A model generated the notes under the pieces. The model worked only from the letters and a program-made list of their open reading frames with translations. It was not told where the DNA came from and made no database searches. From positions 8,834 to 27,642 of the forward strand of contig OUQQ01000262.1 in the NCBI GenBank assembly GCA_900404475.1: DNA of 18,809 bases. Direction: 5' to 3'. Positions 1-9,203 of the stretch are shown here, one piece after another. Source of the DNA: Spongospora subterranea (lineage: Eukaryota; Endomyxa; Phytomyxea; Plasmodiophorida; Plasmodiophoridae). Position 1 is the first letter of the stretch. Every line of letters starts with the position of its first letter. The position numbers and the translations under genes were made by a program.

Positions 1-85
1 GAATTTTTATCTGCAACTCGAAGCGATTCCTGTTTACTTTGACGTGGTCTAATCTGTAATTCAGGAAATTGAATCTTCTGACATA

Positions 86-1194
86 ATGGAAGAACGCGGT
101 GAATCGTTTCAGTTTCAAACTTACATAAGACGTCCGGAAAGTATGTTATCATTGGCGCCCGTTCACGACGAACAGCAATATTTGGACTTGATAAGGAAGA
201 TCCTGAGCGAAGGTTCAATTCGGTCGGATCGTACTGGAACGGGAACAATCGCCTTATTCGGAGCCACAATGCGATTCAATCTGCGCGATAACAAGTTTCC
301 TTTGTTGACAACTAAGCGTGTTTTCTGGTATCGCCCTCTGCAATCTTTGCTTCCCGTTTTGTGTTAAAAAGATCACAAATTTCGTCATGTTTCTGTTCGA
401 GCTTTCGAAGCATTCATTGTAGATTTATCTATAGGCGCGGCGTCGTCGAGGAGCTTCTATGGTTTATTAACGGGTCGACCAACGGCAATCTTTTGAGCGA
501 AAAAGGAGTTCGAATCTGGGAAGGGAACGGATCCCGTGAGTATTTGGACCGTGTCGGCTTACCACATCGGGAAGTCGGCGATCTGGGTCCAGTTTACGGC
601 TTTCAATGGCGCCATTTCGGCGCCAGATACTCGACCAGCCGCGACGATTATACCGGCAAGGGAACCGACCAATTGGCGGACGTCATCCGGCGCATCAAAA
701 CTGATCCAACGTGTCGGCGTATCATCATGTCTGCCTGGAATCCGACTGGTAAGTTCATTCATCCTTGTTATGAGCGTTAGAGTTGAGGATATTCTTTTAT
801 TGTCCCAGATCTGACGCAAATGGCCCTCCCGCCGTGCCATATGTTCTGCCAGTTCTTCGTAAACATGGGTGAGCTGTCGTGCCTCATGTACCAGCGATCA
901 TGTGATATGGGTCTGGGCGTCCCTTTCAATATCGCCAGCTACTCTTTGTTGACTTGCATCGTGGCACATGCCTGCGGCCTGAAACCAGGCGAATTCGTTC
1001 ATGTTCTTGGCGATGCGCATGTCTACAGTAACCATGTTGACGCAGTACGACAACAGATTGAACGTCAACCGCGCCCGTTTCCAACCCTAACTATCAATAC
1101 GAAGAATACGGATATTGACAATTTCAAGTTTGACGACTTTGTTCTATCGGGGTACGATCCATATCCGGCAATCAAAATGGAAATGGCCGTGTGA
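86..1194 (+). CDS. TYMS: Thymidylate synthase, monofunctional, three exons
   Basis: Methylates dUMP to dTMP using 5,10-methylenetetrahydrofolate, the de novo source of dTTP. Exons are 86-328, about 436-748 and 809-1194, giving 313 residues, the same length as the human enzyme as I recall it. The folate/dUMP site segment DRTGTGT is near residue 50. [10 protein letters not shown] ends exon 2. The catalytic cysteine in ALPPCH falls at residue 195 of the spliced product. [13 protein letters not shown] and the terminal KMEMAV are intact. Cys in QRSCD, where human has Gly, also occurs in bacterial enzymes. Intron 2 (749-808) is canonical, with a GTAAGT donor and phase 1. Intron 1 is odd: the protein requires 329-435 (GT...GG) or 328-434 (GG...AG), because the obvious GT...AG choice shifts the frame by one base. 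No DHFR domain is fused. The 85 bases upstream show no recognisable element. Confidence 0.96.
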
Positions 1195-1533
1195 CATGTC
1201 GGTATCGTCCATGTTTTGATTTATCACTACACTGTATAATGTTTGACGTTTTTACAATAGTAATTGTCGAGTTATTTACCTACTGTGTTGAATTACATTC
1301 TATGTTTGACAATCCTGCTGTTGGTATTCAACAAATTACAACAGGGAGACGATACTGCATTCGTTTTTCTAATGTCACGAACGTACTGTGGGGCCGTTAT
1401 GTCAAACTGTAATCTTCGCGATTCTTCATCCGCAGCGATATGCGCGTTGAAACAGAATATATATATTAGATTATTGATGAAACTTTCGACATACAGAACC
1501 ATATCAGGACACAGTCTTAAGCAGCTTTGAGAC
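1195..1533. other. Intergenic spacer between convergent 3' ends
   Basis: This 339-base stretch separates the stop codon of thymidylate synthase (+) from that of the REEP5-like gene (-). It is relatively AT-rich and contains only short open frames with no recognisable domains. It presumably holds both 3' untranslated regions. I could not pick out a convincing polyadenylation signal for either gene. Confidence 0.6.
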
Positions 1534-2722
1534 CTAGAAAACCAGCTCAAGAGACAGTATGGACAAAGTCAGGTAACGGACCGCTGGGTATCGACGCATG
1601 CTGGCTGAAAAAGAAGCCCGCAGATGAACGCAGACTGCATTGACTGAATTGCGAGCAACATGGGTCAGATCCGATTGTGCGATGTCAATACGTGGTTGTA
1701 GCCAGCATAGGGCCGGTTGCAGCCACATCGAATATATGATGGCTGCGCCCCGGTAGTGAGGCAACAAACACCACAATACAAACACAACCTTTAAGGGGTA
1801 ATAAAACGGAAACCTATGTTAACAAAAAAAGCACTATTAGGATTTCCAAGATTGGTACAATGCACCTGAAATTGAATCAGAGTTAAAAAAGCAAAGAATA
1901 ACCCATTCGCGAACACTTTTGTTTGAACATGACGATACCTCGACAAAATGGAATCGGCAACAAACTCATATGTATGGCTGACACCAAACACGATCTGCAA
2001 ATAATATGAACACATAAAGCGGAAGTAAAAATGCGGGAAGTCACCCAATAGATGAGCCATGCGCTAACTGCTTCACGGTTGATTGAGTCGTCCTCTAAAC
2101 ACTTGAACGACGCGTAAACCGGATAAATGAAACCAATCCATTCGCTGAAAGAAAAAGCAATTACAATCAATGAATTCGGAAAAGCATTTAAAAATATTAC
2201 CAGAGAGCATTCGCCCCGAATCCGAATAAAATCTGAAAGTTGAGTTACAGCTTAATCAATGCAGCAAAGCGCAATTAAAGAAACATACGAAGGCCATAGC
2301 GAATATGGCAGCTAAGACTAGCCAATGCGATTTTCGGATTCCAGTGCTCGATTCAAGTTCATTCAACACACCTGCAAAGGAGATATCACAGCGCTATCAA
2401 ACCGCAACATTGGACGATTAGAAGAACTAGCACAACATTGATGCCGATCAGAAAAACAAAATATAACGTAGAAAGGTTCTTGTCAAAAGTTCATGTTTAC
2501 CATATTGCTCTAGACGGCGATCGAGCTAAATAAATAGCGATTAGAACCGGAAGAGCTGTGAACCCACTGTTCCAGGACCTGGTTCAAACGGACTGGTTCA
2601 GGCGACGCCATTCGCGCCAGGCTATTAGCGACATTATCAAGGGCAGAGAGAGCAGGATTCCGTTTTACAGGAGACGATCCGCTCCCGACGTCATCATCCA
2701 CGTCGTCCGACCCCAAAGTCAT
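1534..2722 (-). CDS. REEP5/DP1/HVA22-type ER-shaping membrane protein, six exons
   Basis: Proteins of the TB2/DP1/HVA22 family insert hairpins into the ER membrane and stabilise tubule curvature. Exons (minus strand) are 2722-2548, 2371-2289, 2232-2201, 2144-2045, 1994-1917 and 1788-1534, all phase-consistent, giving 240 residues. The spliced product follows REEP5 closely: NELESSTGIRKS (compare LAKLEAKTGVNRS), ILFGFGANALC, GFIYPVYASFKCLED as the family signature near residues 101-115, AWLIYW, then VFVLWCLLPHYRGAAIIY. Hydrophobic stretches lie near residues 72-110 and 125-180. The first 45 residues are acidic and serine-rich and precede the usual start of REEP5. The last 60 residues diverge from it. 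The ATG at 2722 has in-frame stops just upstream. Exon 1 uses a GTTCTA donor. The family call is firm; orthology to REEP5 rather than another REEP/HVA22 member is not settled. Confidence 0.85.
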
Positions 2723-3229
2723 TGCCAATCCAAACGCTGTTGGTTATTACGGCGAATAAAGCAGTAAAGTGATGTTCATACACTGCAGTCCGCATGTTCA
2801 ATGTTCATACAGCACTACAGTAGCGCGCGGCCCTTGTAGTGGACCCCACTATGATGACTATGAGGATCGTAGGAAGCTGCGGAGTCTGCGGACTGTCTGT
2901 CTACAGTAGCGCGCGGCCCTTGTAGTGTACCCCACTATGACTATGAGGATTGTAGGAAGCTGCGGAGCTGCGGACTGTCAAACTGTGATATGAAATCGGA
3001 AATATTGTTCAGAGGGGACGACATAGCATTCGTCATTTAAAAAGGACCATGGTCCACTCGTTTAAGCAGGTGGCCGGCGCCAGGACGCCACACTTCTTGA
3101 GACGGACCTGGCCCGAAAAAAAAAATTGCTGGCGACCGGTCAAACCCCTAGGTTTGGTAGGAAGTAGCCCCTCTGTCCACAGATAAGTGTCGTGGCCAGT
3201 TGTTCACTGTTAAGTGTCCTTTTGAATAC
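2723..3229. other. Repeat-bearing intergenic region
   Basis: No gene is visible between the start of the REEP5-like gene and the mariner remnants. The stretch holds the 86-bp tandem duplication listed separately and a shorter pair, ATGTTCATACA at about 2772 and 2801. The promoter of the REEP5-like gene must lie at its left end. The remainder (about 2990-3229) shows nothing I can name. Confidence 0.5.
2815..2980 (+). repeat. 86-bp tandem duplication, two copies
   Basis: The segment starting CTACAGTAGCGCGCGGCCCT at 2815 starts again at 2901, a period of 86 bases. The second copy runs to about 2980 and carries short deletions (ATGATGACTATGAGG versus ATGACTATGAGG). The two copies are otherwise nearly identical, so the duplication looks recent. 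It lies about 90 bases upstream of the REEP5-like start codon. Confidence 0.9.
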
Positions 3230-3470
3230 TGTTCATCCAATCAAAACGAGATGGTCCCGATCAAATATTGGCCACCCTTTTTAATACAACGAGATAATGC
3301 AAAACCTCATTTTGATTCGCTCGACGGCGAGTTCGTCGCAGCGGTTTCAGAATGGTCGTACGTTGTATATAATATCGGTATAAGTCTTTGCATTTCAATC
3401 AACGTTCTTGTTTTCGGCGGCATTAACGATTTCAACTGTCTCTTTAAAAAGTGTCAGATCACAAATCAAA
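3230..3470 (+). pseudogene. Mariner-like transposase fragment, central region
   Basis: The plus strand reads MVPIKYWPPFL, IQRDNAKPH and LDGEFVAAV, then a degraded ISINVLVFGGINDFN. This matches the stretch between the second and third catalytic Asp of mariner-like (DD39D-type) transposases, where intact members have QQDNA.PH and NVLDLGFF. The second Asp is kept (RDNAKPH), but the NVLDLGFF motif has lost its Asp (NVLVFGG). The open frame continues to 3811, but beyond about 3470 it is only antisense to the minus-strand copy. There is no N-terminal or DNA-binding part. It is a dead fragment. Confidence 0.7.
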
Positions 3471-3499
3471 TAAACTGGGAGCTCCCCAGCGCGCTCCAG

Positions 3500-4125
3500 T
3501 CGATCCTTGCCCAATATAAGGCAATCGGTATCCGTTGCCTCCTTTGGTTTTCATCGTTTCGATCATGCGTTGTTGGTGCGATAAAAAGTTGTTTAGGGTT
3601 TGCATTTGACAGTTCTTTGAATGCAGCGTCGACAGGGGCAATGAGCTCGTCAATCCCTCGGATACAGCATTCTGAACGTTTCTTGAACGGCTACAACGAA
3701 TTCACCGTCGAGCGGATCGATATGAGGTTCTGCATTGACTTGTTGCATCAAAATTGGGTGTCCATATTTGATCGGGACCATTTCGCTTCGATCGAAATAC
3801 TTTCTCAATGATCTTTTTTCGATACTCACGTTTGTCCACGTTCGTGTTCTTTGTCTCCATAGTTCCAGCTAATCTACTTTACTGGAACGCTTTGCCGGCT
3901 CCTGTTGGACAAACGGCCAGATTCCCCGCTTTTCCGTCAAACCATTTGTTTCTGGAATAATTCCATCGAGGACGAGCGACGGCGCAAGAAACATCACTTT
4001 CGTGATGTAGCGCTTTCCCTTGCCTGTTCGATAGGGTTCCTGTCGTAGTGTCCTCTCTTGTACCGTTTGATCCTTTTGTTCATTCTCTCTTTTTGGCATC
4101 TAATACACTCATCCACTTCCACCGA
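3500..4125 (-). pseudogene. Mariner-like transposase pseudogene, larger copy
   Basis: Read on the minus strand from about 4125 to 3500, recognisable pieces appear in the family's order: EVDE with the first catalytic Asp (about 4113), KRYITKVMFLAP, GIWPFVQQEPAKRSS, GTMETKN, MVPIKYG, MQQVNAEPHIDPLDGEFV, IDELIAPVDAAFKEL, then GGNGYRLPYIG close to the C-terminus. At least four frame changes and stops interrupt it. The second catalytic Asp of the QQDNA motif is Val. The segment with the third Asp is deleted. Two regions of this copy also occur inverted nearby: the central part at 3230-3470 and the VDE-to-KVMFL part at 4159-4310. It cannot encode an active enzyme. The family assignment is from remembered plant and oomycete mariner sequences. 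Confidence 0.75.
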
Positions 4126-4310
4126 TTCTCCACCTTTCCCCAATATACCACATCTTTTTTCGGTGAAAGTGGATCCATGTATTAGATACCAAAAAAGAGA
4201 GAATGAACAAAAACGGTACAAGAGAGACACTTTGGTCGGGCACTACAGGAACCCTATCGAACAGGCAATAGTAACCGCTAGATCATGAAAGTGATATTTC
4301 TTTGCGCCGT
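3975..4310. repeat. Fold-back inverted repeat within mariner sequence
   Basis: The left arm (about 3975-4123) and right arm (about 4159-4310) are inverted copies around a centre of about 35 bases. Outer sequence matches over CACGAAAGTGATGTTTCTTG versus CATGAAAGTGATATTTCTTT, middle sequence over CCTGTTCGATAGGGTTCCTG, and inner sequence over CCACTTCCACCGA versus CCACTTTCACCGA. Both arms encode the same part of a mariner-like transposase (VDE to KVMFL) in opposite directions, so two partial copies meet head to head. The right arm's mariner similarity stops near 4312. Confidence 0.85.
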
Positions 4311-4312
4311 CG

Positions 4313-5060
4313 CCTTGACGTTATTTTCACTAGGATCATGCAGCGCCTTGATAACCAATATACGAAAATGCTCCAACGACGTAATTTGATCGCAAAAATC
4401 CATTTCTGAAATCGGGATATTCCGCATACCCACCGCGACTTAGGTAATAATGGGCAGAACGAAGCCAAATAGTTGGCCTGAACAGCGATCTCAGTATCAT
4501 CATAAGAAGCAATTCTTAACCCAACCCTGTATCGCTTGGGAGTAAAACGATATTTGCTTTCAATGAACGCAGATATGGTATTGAAGTATCCTTTCCCGGC
4601 ACGTCCGCCTGGATTAAGGTTAGTTCGATACGCCGATTCGAAAAACTGTTGATTTTTTATCGGAATATTGACAGAATCCACGAACGATAAATTCACGATC
4701 AAAAATTTGACATAATGCGAAAACGTGTTCGCACGGGCTCTTCTGTGCATAGTCTGGGGTTTGTGACAGCCTTGTTTGCAAAAAGAAATAGCGACCCATC
4801 GCAGGGCGTGACCAGATTGAGCCGCGTAATGAAATACATTCCCCTAACAGAGTGAAACCACAAAAAGACTCAGAAAAGGCACTCCAGGTGTGGGCAATAC
4901 GAATGCAACGGTCGAGACCCTGCTCGTTTGTCGCAGCGATAAGCAAACGTAAAATATCAAACACAACGCAAGTATCGCTCTGTTTTCTGATGGCGCATTG
5001 GTCGACCGAATCTGAGAACGGAGTGACATATGTAAAACATAGAGGTACCTTCTTAATCAT
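4313..5060 (-). other. Unassigned region with minus-strand open frames
   Basis: Two overlapping open frames run on the minus strand, roughly 4750-4283 and 5060-4620. The first contains GYFNTISAFIESKYRF and KRYRVGLRIASYDDTE; the second contains RLLIAATNEQGLDRC. These look protein-like in composition, but I recognise no domain, and neither frame has a clear start or a splice path joining it to the other. The region may be a decayed gene or an unidentified mobile element, since mariner debris lies on its left and a fold-back repeat on its right. Confidence 0.25.
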
Positions 5061-5098
5061 TTCAGTTCTGCATAATTATCTGTCGAGGTTTGTGGTTG

Positions 5099-5514
5099 TG
5101 TAGCGGGAACCGGAACCTGTTTCTCGACGATCCGTGTCACGGGTTGTGACGCAACGGCGAGGGGGTGGCGAAATTTGTATTCTTCTGATGAGACAGTTAG
5201 ATTATCACCTTAGATATAGGAAGTCATCGTTGTTCTAGGCAAGCAGGACTTTATCAGAACTTGAACGCAAGACGAGATATATTCCGTCACATTTCCTGAC
5301 ACCGGTTTTGTCGGCGCCTGTTGTCGGCTTCATTCGGCATCGTTGTAATGTGACGGAATATATCTCGTCTTGCGTTCAAGTTCTAATAAAGTCCTGATTG
5401 CCTAGAACAACGATGGCTTTCTCATCAGAAGAATACAAATTTCGCCACCCCCTCGCCGTTGCGTCACGACCCCTGACACAATTCGTCGAGAAACAGGTTC
5501 CGGTTCCCGCTACA
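5099..5514. repeat. Long fold-back inverted repeat, TGTAG...CTACA
   Basis: The left arm (5099-5295) begins TGTAGCGGGAACCGGAACCT and the right arm (about 5345-5514) ends with its complement. The arms match along their whole length, with about 27 extra bases in the left arm near 5192-5218 and few substitutions. The centre is about 50 bases. GTTG flanks both outer ends (5095-5098 and 5515-5518), a possible 4-bp target duplication. The right arm contains an ATG at 5413 followed by an open frame to 5595, so the left arm is an inverted copy of a possible gene 5' end. It could be a foldback/MITE-type insertion or a local inverted duplication. Confidence 0.9.
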
Positions 5515-5595
5515 GTTGATGTTCTTGCCGATTGTGTTCTCTGGGCGCCGTCAGGGTGCAACCATGTCGAGAGCTTGTTGATGCTGTGTTGTTGA
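5413..5595 (+). CDS. Possible first exon of the downstream hydrolase gene
   Basis: An ATG at 5413 opens MAFSSEEYKFRHPLAVAS and continues through PVPATVDVLADCVLWAPSG to a stop at 5595; a splice donor before the stop is likely if this is an exon. The composition is protein-like and the strand agrees with the hydrolase that follows. Its first 34 codons lie inside the right arm of the fold-back repeat. I found no unambiguous splice path to the next likely exon (acceptor TTTTTTCAG ending at 5779, then RWVPGEKSSKVAE). It may instead be a chance frame. Confidence 0.3.
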   Translation: MAFSSEEYKFRHPLAVASRPLTQFVEKQVPVPATVDVLADCVLWAPSGCNHVESLLMLCC

Positions 5596-5779
5596 TATAT
5601 GCAGGCCGCTTTAACGAGATCCCAAAAAGACACGCTTCAAACACTGGTTCACAAAAGCATTTATCTGCTGCTCCCTCGTCTTCGTCAATGAATAAAATAT
5701 GATCAATTTCGGAAGTTGATACCGATGGGATTCCGACAAGAAAACGTTTTCAGCGTGATATTAATCATTTTTTCAGCGG

Positions 5780-8205
5780 TGGGTGCCGGGTGAGAAATCG
5801 AGTAAAGTGGCCGAGTTGAATGGGGTCATTGGATTCCCGATATTGGCGTCAACTAAACTAGGGTCGGCATTGGGCTCACATCTCAGCACATTTTTCAGCA
5901 CAAACACGGGAGATTGGGGTGATATCCAGAGGAATAAACCGAATCGGGTTGATCGGTTTCTCCCCCAATGTAATGGTGTTGGAGATGGTCACCGGTGGGG
6001 GAGTGGGAGTCCGCGCTCCATTTTGTCGCCATCCCATCCCCAGTTCTCAGGATGCGCTCCCACCGCTAACCCTCTTGCAGCCATCTCTCCAGAACTTCCA
6101 GGATTTAAATGGTGTCTGGGGAGGCGTTGTCTGTTCGCTTACGACCCCGATCGCGTTTGATAGCCCCGGGATATCGCCGCCAACCGTACAATACCACATC
6201 GTCATCGTGTTTGAAAAAAAAATAACCCCCAGTAAATCACAGCGCTCGTCCTGTTGTGCAATCCGATTCAGTAATCGCCCGCCTTCAAACCTATCTGCTG
6301 TCGATTGGGCCGTTCCGATCCCCGTCTCCGCGCCCCATTCGAAAAGTTCTCGTTATCGGTTCGTATATTTTTGTCTGCAACAATTATGGTGTGTTTGTCA
6401 TTGTTAGGCTTTCAGGTTGATCCGTGTTCATTGATTTTCGTAGTCTCAGTATATTTTTTGAAGCTGGTTCTCCTTGTTTTTGTTGAGTTGATAAAAGTGC
6501 ATGAGATTGTGTTATCGCGACCATTGGCTGTTTTTTTGTCTTTAATTCTGAGTTTTTCTGGCGTTTTATACTGTTCAACGATGAAACTCAGGGATTCACG
6601 GATGGGCGGTTCTTGGAGGGAGGATGTTCAGCTGGTCGCCATCCACAATGTCGATGAGCTTGGCGCGGTCGATGGGCGCCGCCGTCAGACAGCGTCTGGC
6701 CGTGTCAGATCAAAACGCGATCGATCTGACTCATATCAGCCTTTTTGGGCACGGTTTAGTTGATTCAAGGTACTCAACCTCATTATCAGCACCATTCGGA
6801 ATGTCTTGTTCGATCTCCAACGCGTGTGATTCTCAAATATCAAATCTAAAGTTGACATGTACTGTCCTTAGATTGAATGACTATCTGTTGGAGCATCTTC
6901 CCGAATATGAACGATCAATCCGGGAATGCGATGCGCTATTAGTGGCGGCTCATTCTCAAGGAGGTACATGACACACAAGCCCGTTTTTGATTGAGTCTTT
7001 TTTCTCAGCGCCAAGAGCGCTATAATATGGGACGAAAATTGCTAGACATTCTCTTTTTGATTGTTTTCTAAGGCAATTCCTGTCTGTCTACCTGAATCTG
7101 CTGTGGTCAGTTGTTTTGGCGGGTCTTTTAATGGAGGCGCTCCTTGATCAAGGGTGGATTGCTCCCGGGCGTCAAAGTCATTTGGGCCTATTGTGTATGG
7201 CCGGTGTGCATCATGGTCCATTTCCGGATCTGCCCACAGATCAGTTCCCGGCCACAACTGAGCTATTCTCATTGGGCCACCCATACGCCGCCGTCGCCTC
7301 CCGATCTCTACACGCCATCACCCGACTGTTGACCGCCCAAGTCCGTATTATCGCCATCTGCGCCTATATGGACAGTGTCGTACCGTTGTTCTCGTCGGCC
7401 ATCCATTCTGTTACAAGTCATCCCAATCTGTTACGTGCCATTTACACGACCGATGAGAGTGATGGATTTCCGGTACGACTGGTCGCCTTCTGCCTGGAAT
7501 GGCGAAATCTTCGCTCAGAACAGTCCGATCTATTACCGCATCTGAGCGGGTTCTATCGAGGGTCGTTCTTCGATCGACGCGGTTCGCACACAACTATACA
7601 CGAGGAACGGGGAGTTTATGATCTGGCTGCGGAATGGGTGCTGAGCGCGCCAGTGGCGGCATCCAACACCGACCAGGCGGAATCCGCACTGGCGCAGCAC
7701 ACAAGCGCACATTGGGCCATTTATCTGAATGATGCTTTTTATTATTCCGATTTGAACACATACTTTATCAGGTAATCGTCATCGAGAAAGTTGGGGTTTT
7801 TTGTATCTGTGTTTCGGTGTTGCTTTAAAGTGTGGTTCAACATCGAAGGGCTATTTCTTGATTCGATTTCAATCGTCGCGAATTATTTGCTCAAGTTGTT
7901 TGCGGATCCGTCAGTTTCAGTTTGATCTGTCCCACTATCATTTCCTTTTTCAAACCTGATACATTAGGTCGCGATTGCGTTGGATGATGGATCAGGCTGC
8001 CGCTGATGAGCGATTCGATGTTGAAGGTCTTCGGCGATCATACCGGGATTGGATTCCATCAGGCAAAGCCATGTCGCATCTACACCGTATTCTTCATGAT
8101 CAATTAGCGTTTGTCGCACCGAGTCGATCCTCATCCATTGCGCCATCTATTGACGTGACAGTGCGACCATCTGGTGATCCAACTGTACCTCTAGCGAGAC
8201 TATAA
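5780..8205 (+). CDS. Alpha/beta-hydrolase (fungal-type lipase-like protein), multi-exon, N-terminus unresolved
   Basis: Probably a serine hydrolase of uncharacterised substrate. Five phase-consistent exons are clear: about 6233-6358, 6619-6769, 6872-6963, 7111-7771 and 7968-8205, roughly 420 residues. They give RPIRKVLVIG (first core strand), then AAHSQG with the nucleophile Ser at 6954-6956, CMAGVHHGPF, AYMDSVVPLFSS with the likely acid Asp at 7371-7373, EWRNLRSEQSDLLPHLSGFYRG, and GSHTTIHEERGVYDLA with the likely catalytic His at 7587-7589. The order and these motifs match a family I remember chiefly from fungal genomes, normally GHSQG; here the first Gly is Ala. Earlier exons are uncertain: open sequence from 5780 contains GVIGFPILASTKLGSALGS in one frame and GVWGGVVCSLTTPIAFD in another around 6120. 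Donors include GTTCGT, GTACTC, GTACAT and GTAATC. Confidence 0.72.
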
Positions 8206-9203
8206 TTTATTGATATCATTTCAACACGAAAAATTGCCCATTCTATCTGTAGAACTCGTCGACTATGTTGTTCATCGATAGATTACGACCAAATTTCACA
8301 GAACTGTAATTTGTGTATATCGATTTCAGTATTATTACACTATTAATGTGTTGAAAGAGAAAAATTTACTGCCAGCTCAAAGCTCTTAATTCGCTTCGTA
8401 TTTTCATTTTGAACAGGAAAGGGGTGCTATATCACCGTAGATACATTGTGTTTGGTTAAATCTCAAGTGTCGAACGATCGTTCAAGGTCACCGAACACCA
8501 AACGGTGCACTGCAATAGACATGCTCCGTATGGCAAGATCATTATCTAGAAAAGTGGTCGGGTTTTGGCCAGATATCACTCGAATGGATTCTAAAACTTC
8601 AAGATTTGGGGAAGGGTTCTTGTCAGATACTATGTCTGGGATTGTCCAAGGTATTGCCGTCACGAAAGTTGTGTTCTGGGATTCAAAGAAACGAACGTGA
8701 GCGTAAATCACTCCGGAAAATGGGAGGCCAACTCGTCCTAACAACATGGAACCGTTATGGGAACCAAGGAAGCGAAGCCGTCATGACTTCTATAGTCGCT
8801 ATACCTATTTCATGTCATGACGATTTCGCCTTCATCATTCCGACGTACAGTAGTCGCCTGGTGGTTCCTGATCTTCTAGATTGTTCATTCTTGAATCATC
8901 GATTCAACTGTGATCCCAATAAATACGACATTTGGTTGTTGTTTACTATCGACAACTCCAGACATAGTTCTGACAATGGCGGGCGGGTTTGTGTGATTTA
9001 GCTCAAGAATTTGTCGTTGCCGTCGGGCCAATCGAACAAATATTCTGGTTGACAGGATCACGATCATGATAATATTGGGGATAGCCGTTCAGTGATCATG
9101 GTGCGGCCGTGATGATGGAAGTGCACATAGCTATTGGCCAACACTAGTCGGGTACTCGTGATCGATCCGTCCCCTCAAATATTATCGTTGGTTGAGGGGA
9201 GAA
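8206..9203. other. Unassigned spacer with weak minus-strand frames
   Basis: About 1 kb between the hydrolase stop and the small membrane protein. Minus-strand frames at about 8770-8463 (HVRFFESQNTTFVTAIPWTI, SPNLEVLESIRVISGQN) and 9067-8885 (VRLARRQRQILELN) are the most protein-like content. I see no family, start codon or splice chain, and open frames on the plus strand overlap them. It also holds the 3' UTR of the hydrolase and, at its right end, the promoter of the gene starting at 9204. Confidence 0.25.

Noticed and set aside
559..840. Minus-strand open frame opposite thymidylate synthase exon 2
   Set aside because: It is the antisense shadow of a strongly conserved exon and has no features of its own.
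2815..2980. CRISPR array or other direct-repeat array
   Set aside because: Only two adjacent 86-bp copies with no unique spacers, in an intron-bearing eukaryotic genome.
3200..3811. A single 203-residue plus-strand gene
   Set aside because: Only about 3230-3470 resembles transposase in this direction. From about 3500 on the frame is antisense to the minus-strand mariner copy.
6209..6242. A 34-base intron that would join two hydrolase frames neatly
   Set aside because: Every other intron placed here is at least about 52 bases, so I left the upstream exon boundary open.
8463..8747. A confident minus-strand gene
   Set aside because: The frame is open but has no recognisable domain, no splice chain to neighbouring frames, and plus-strand frames overlap it. 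It is kept only as an unassigned region.
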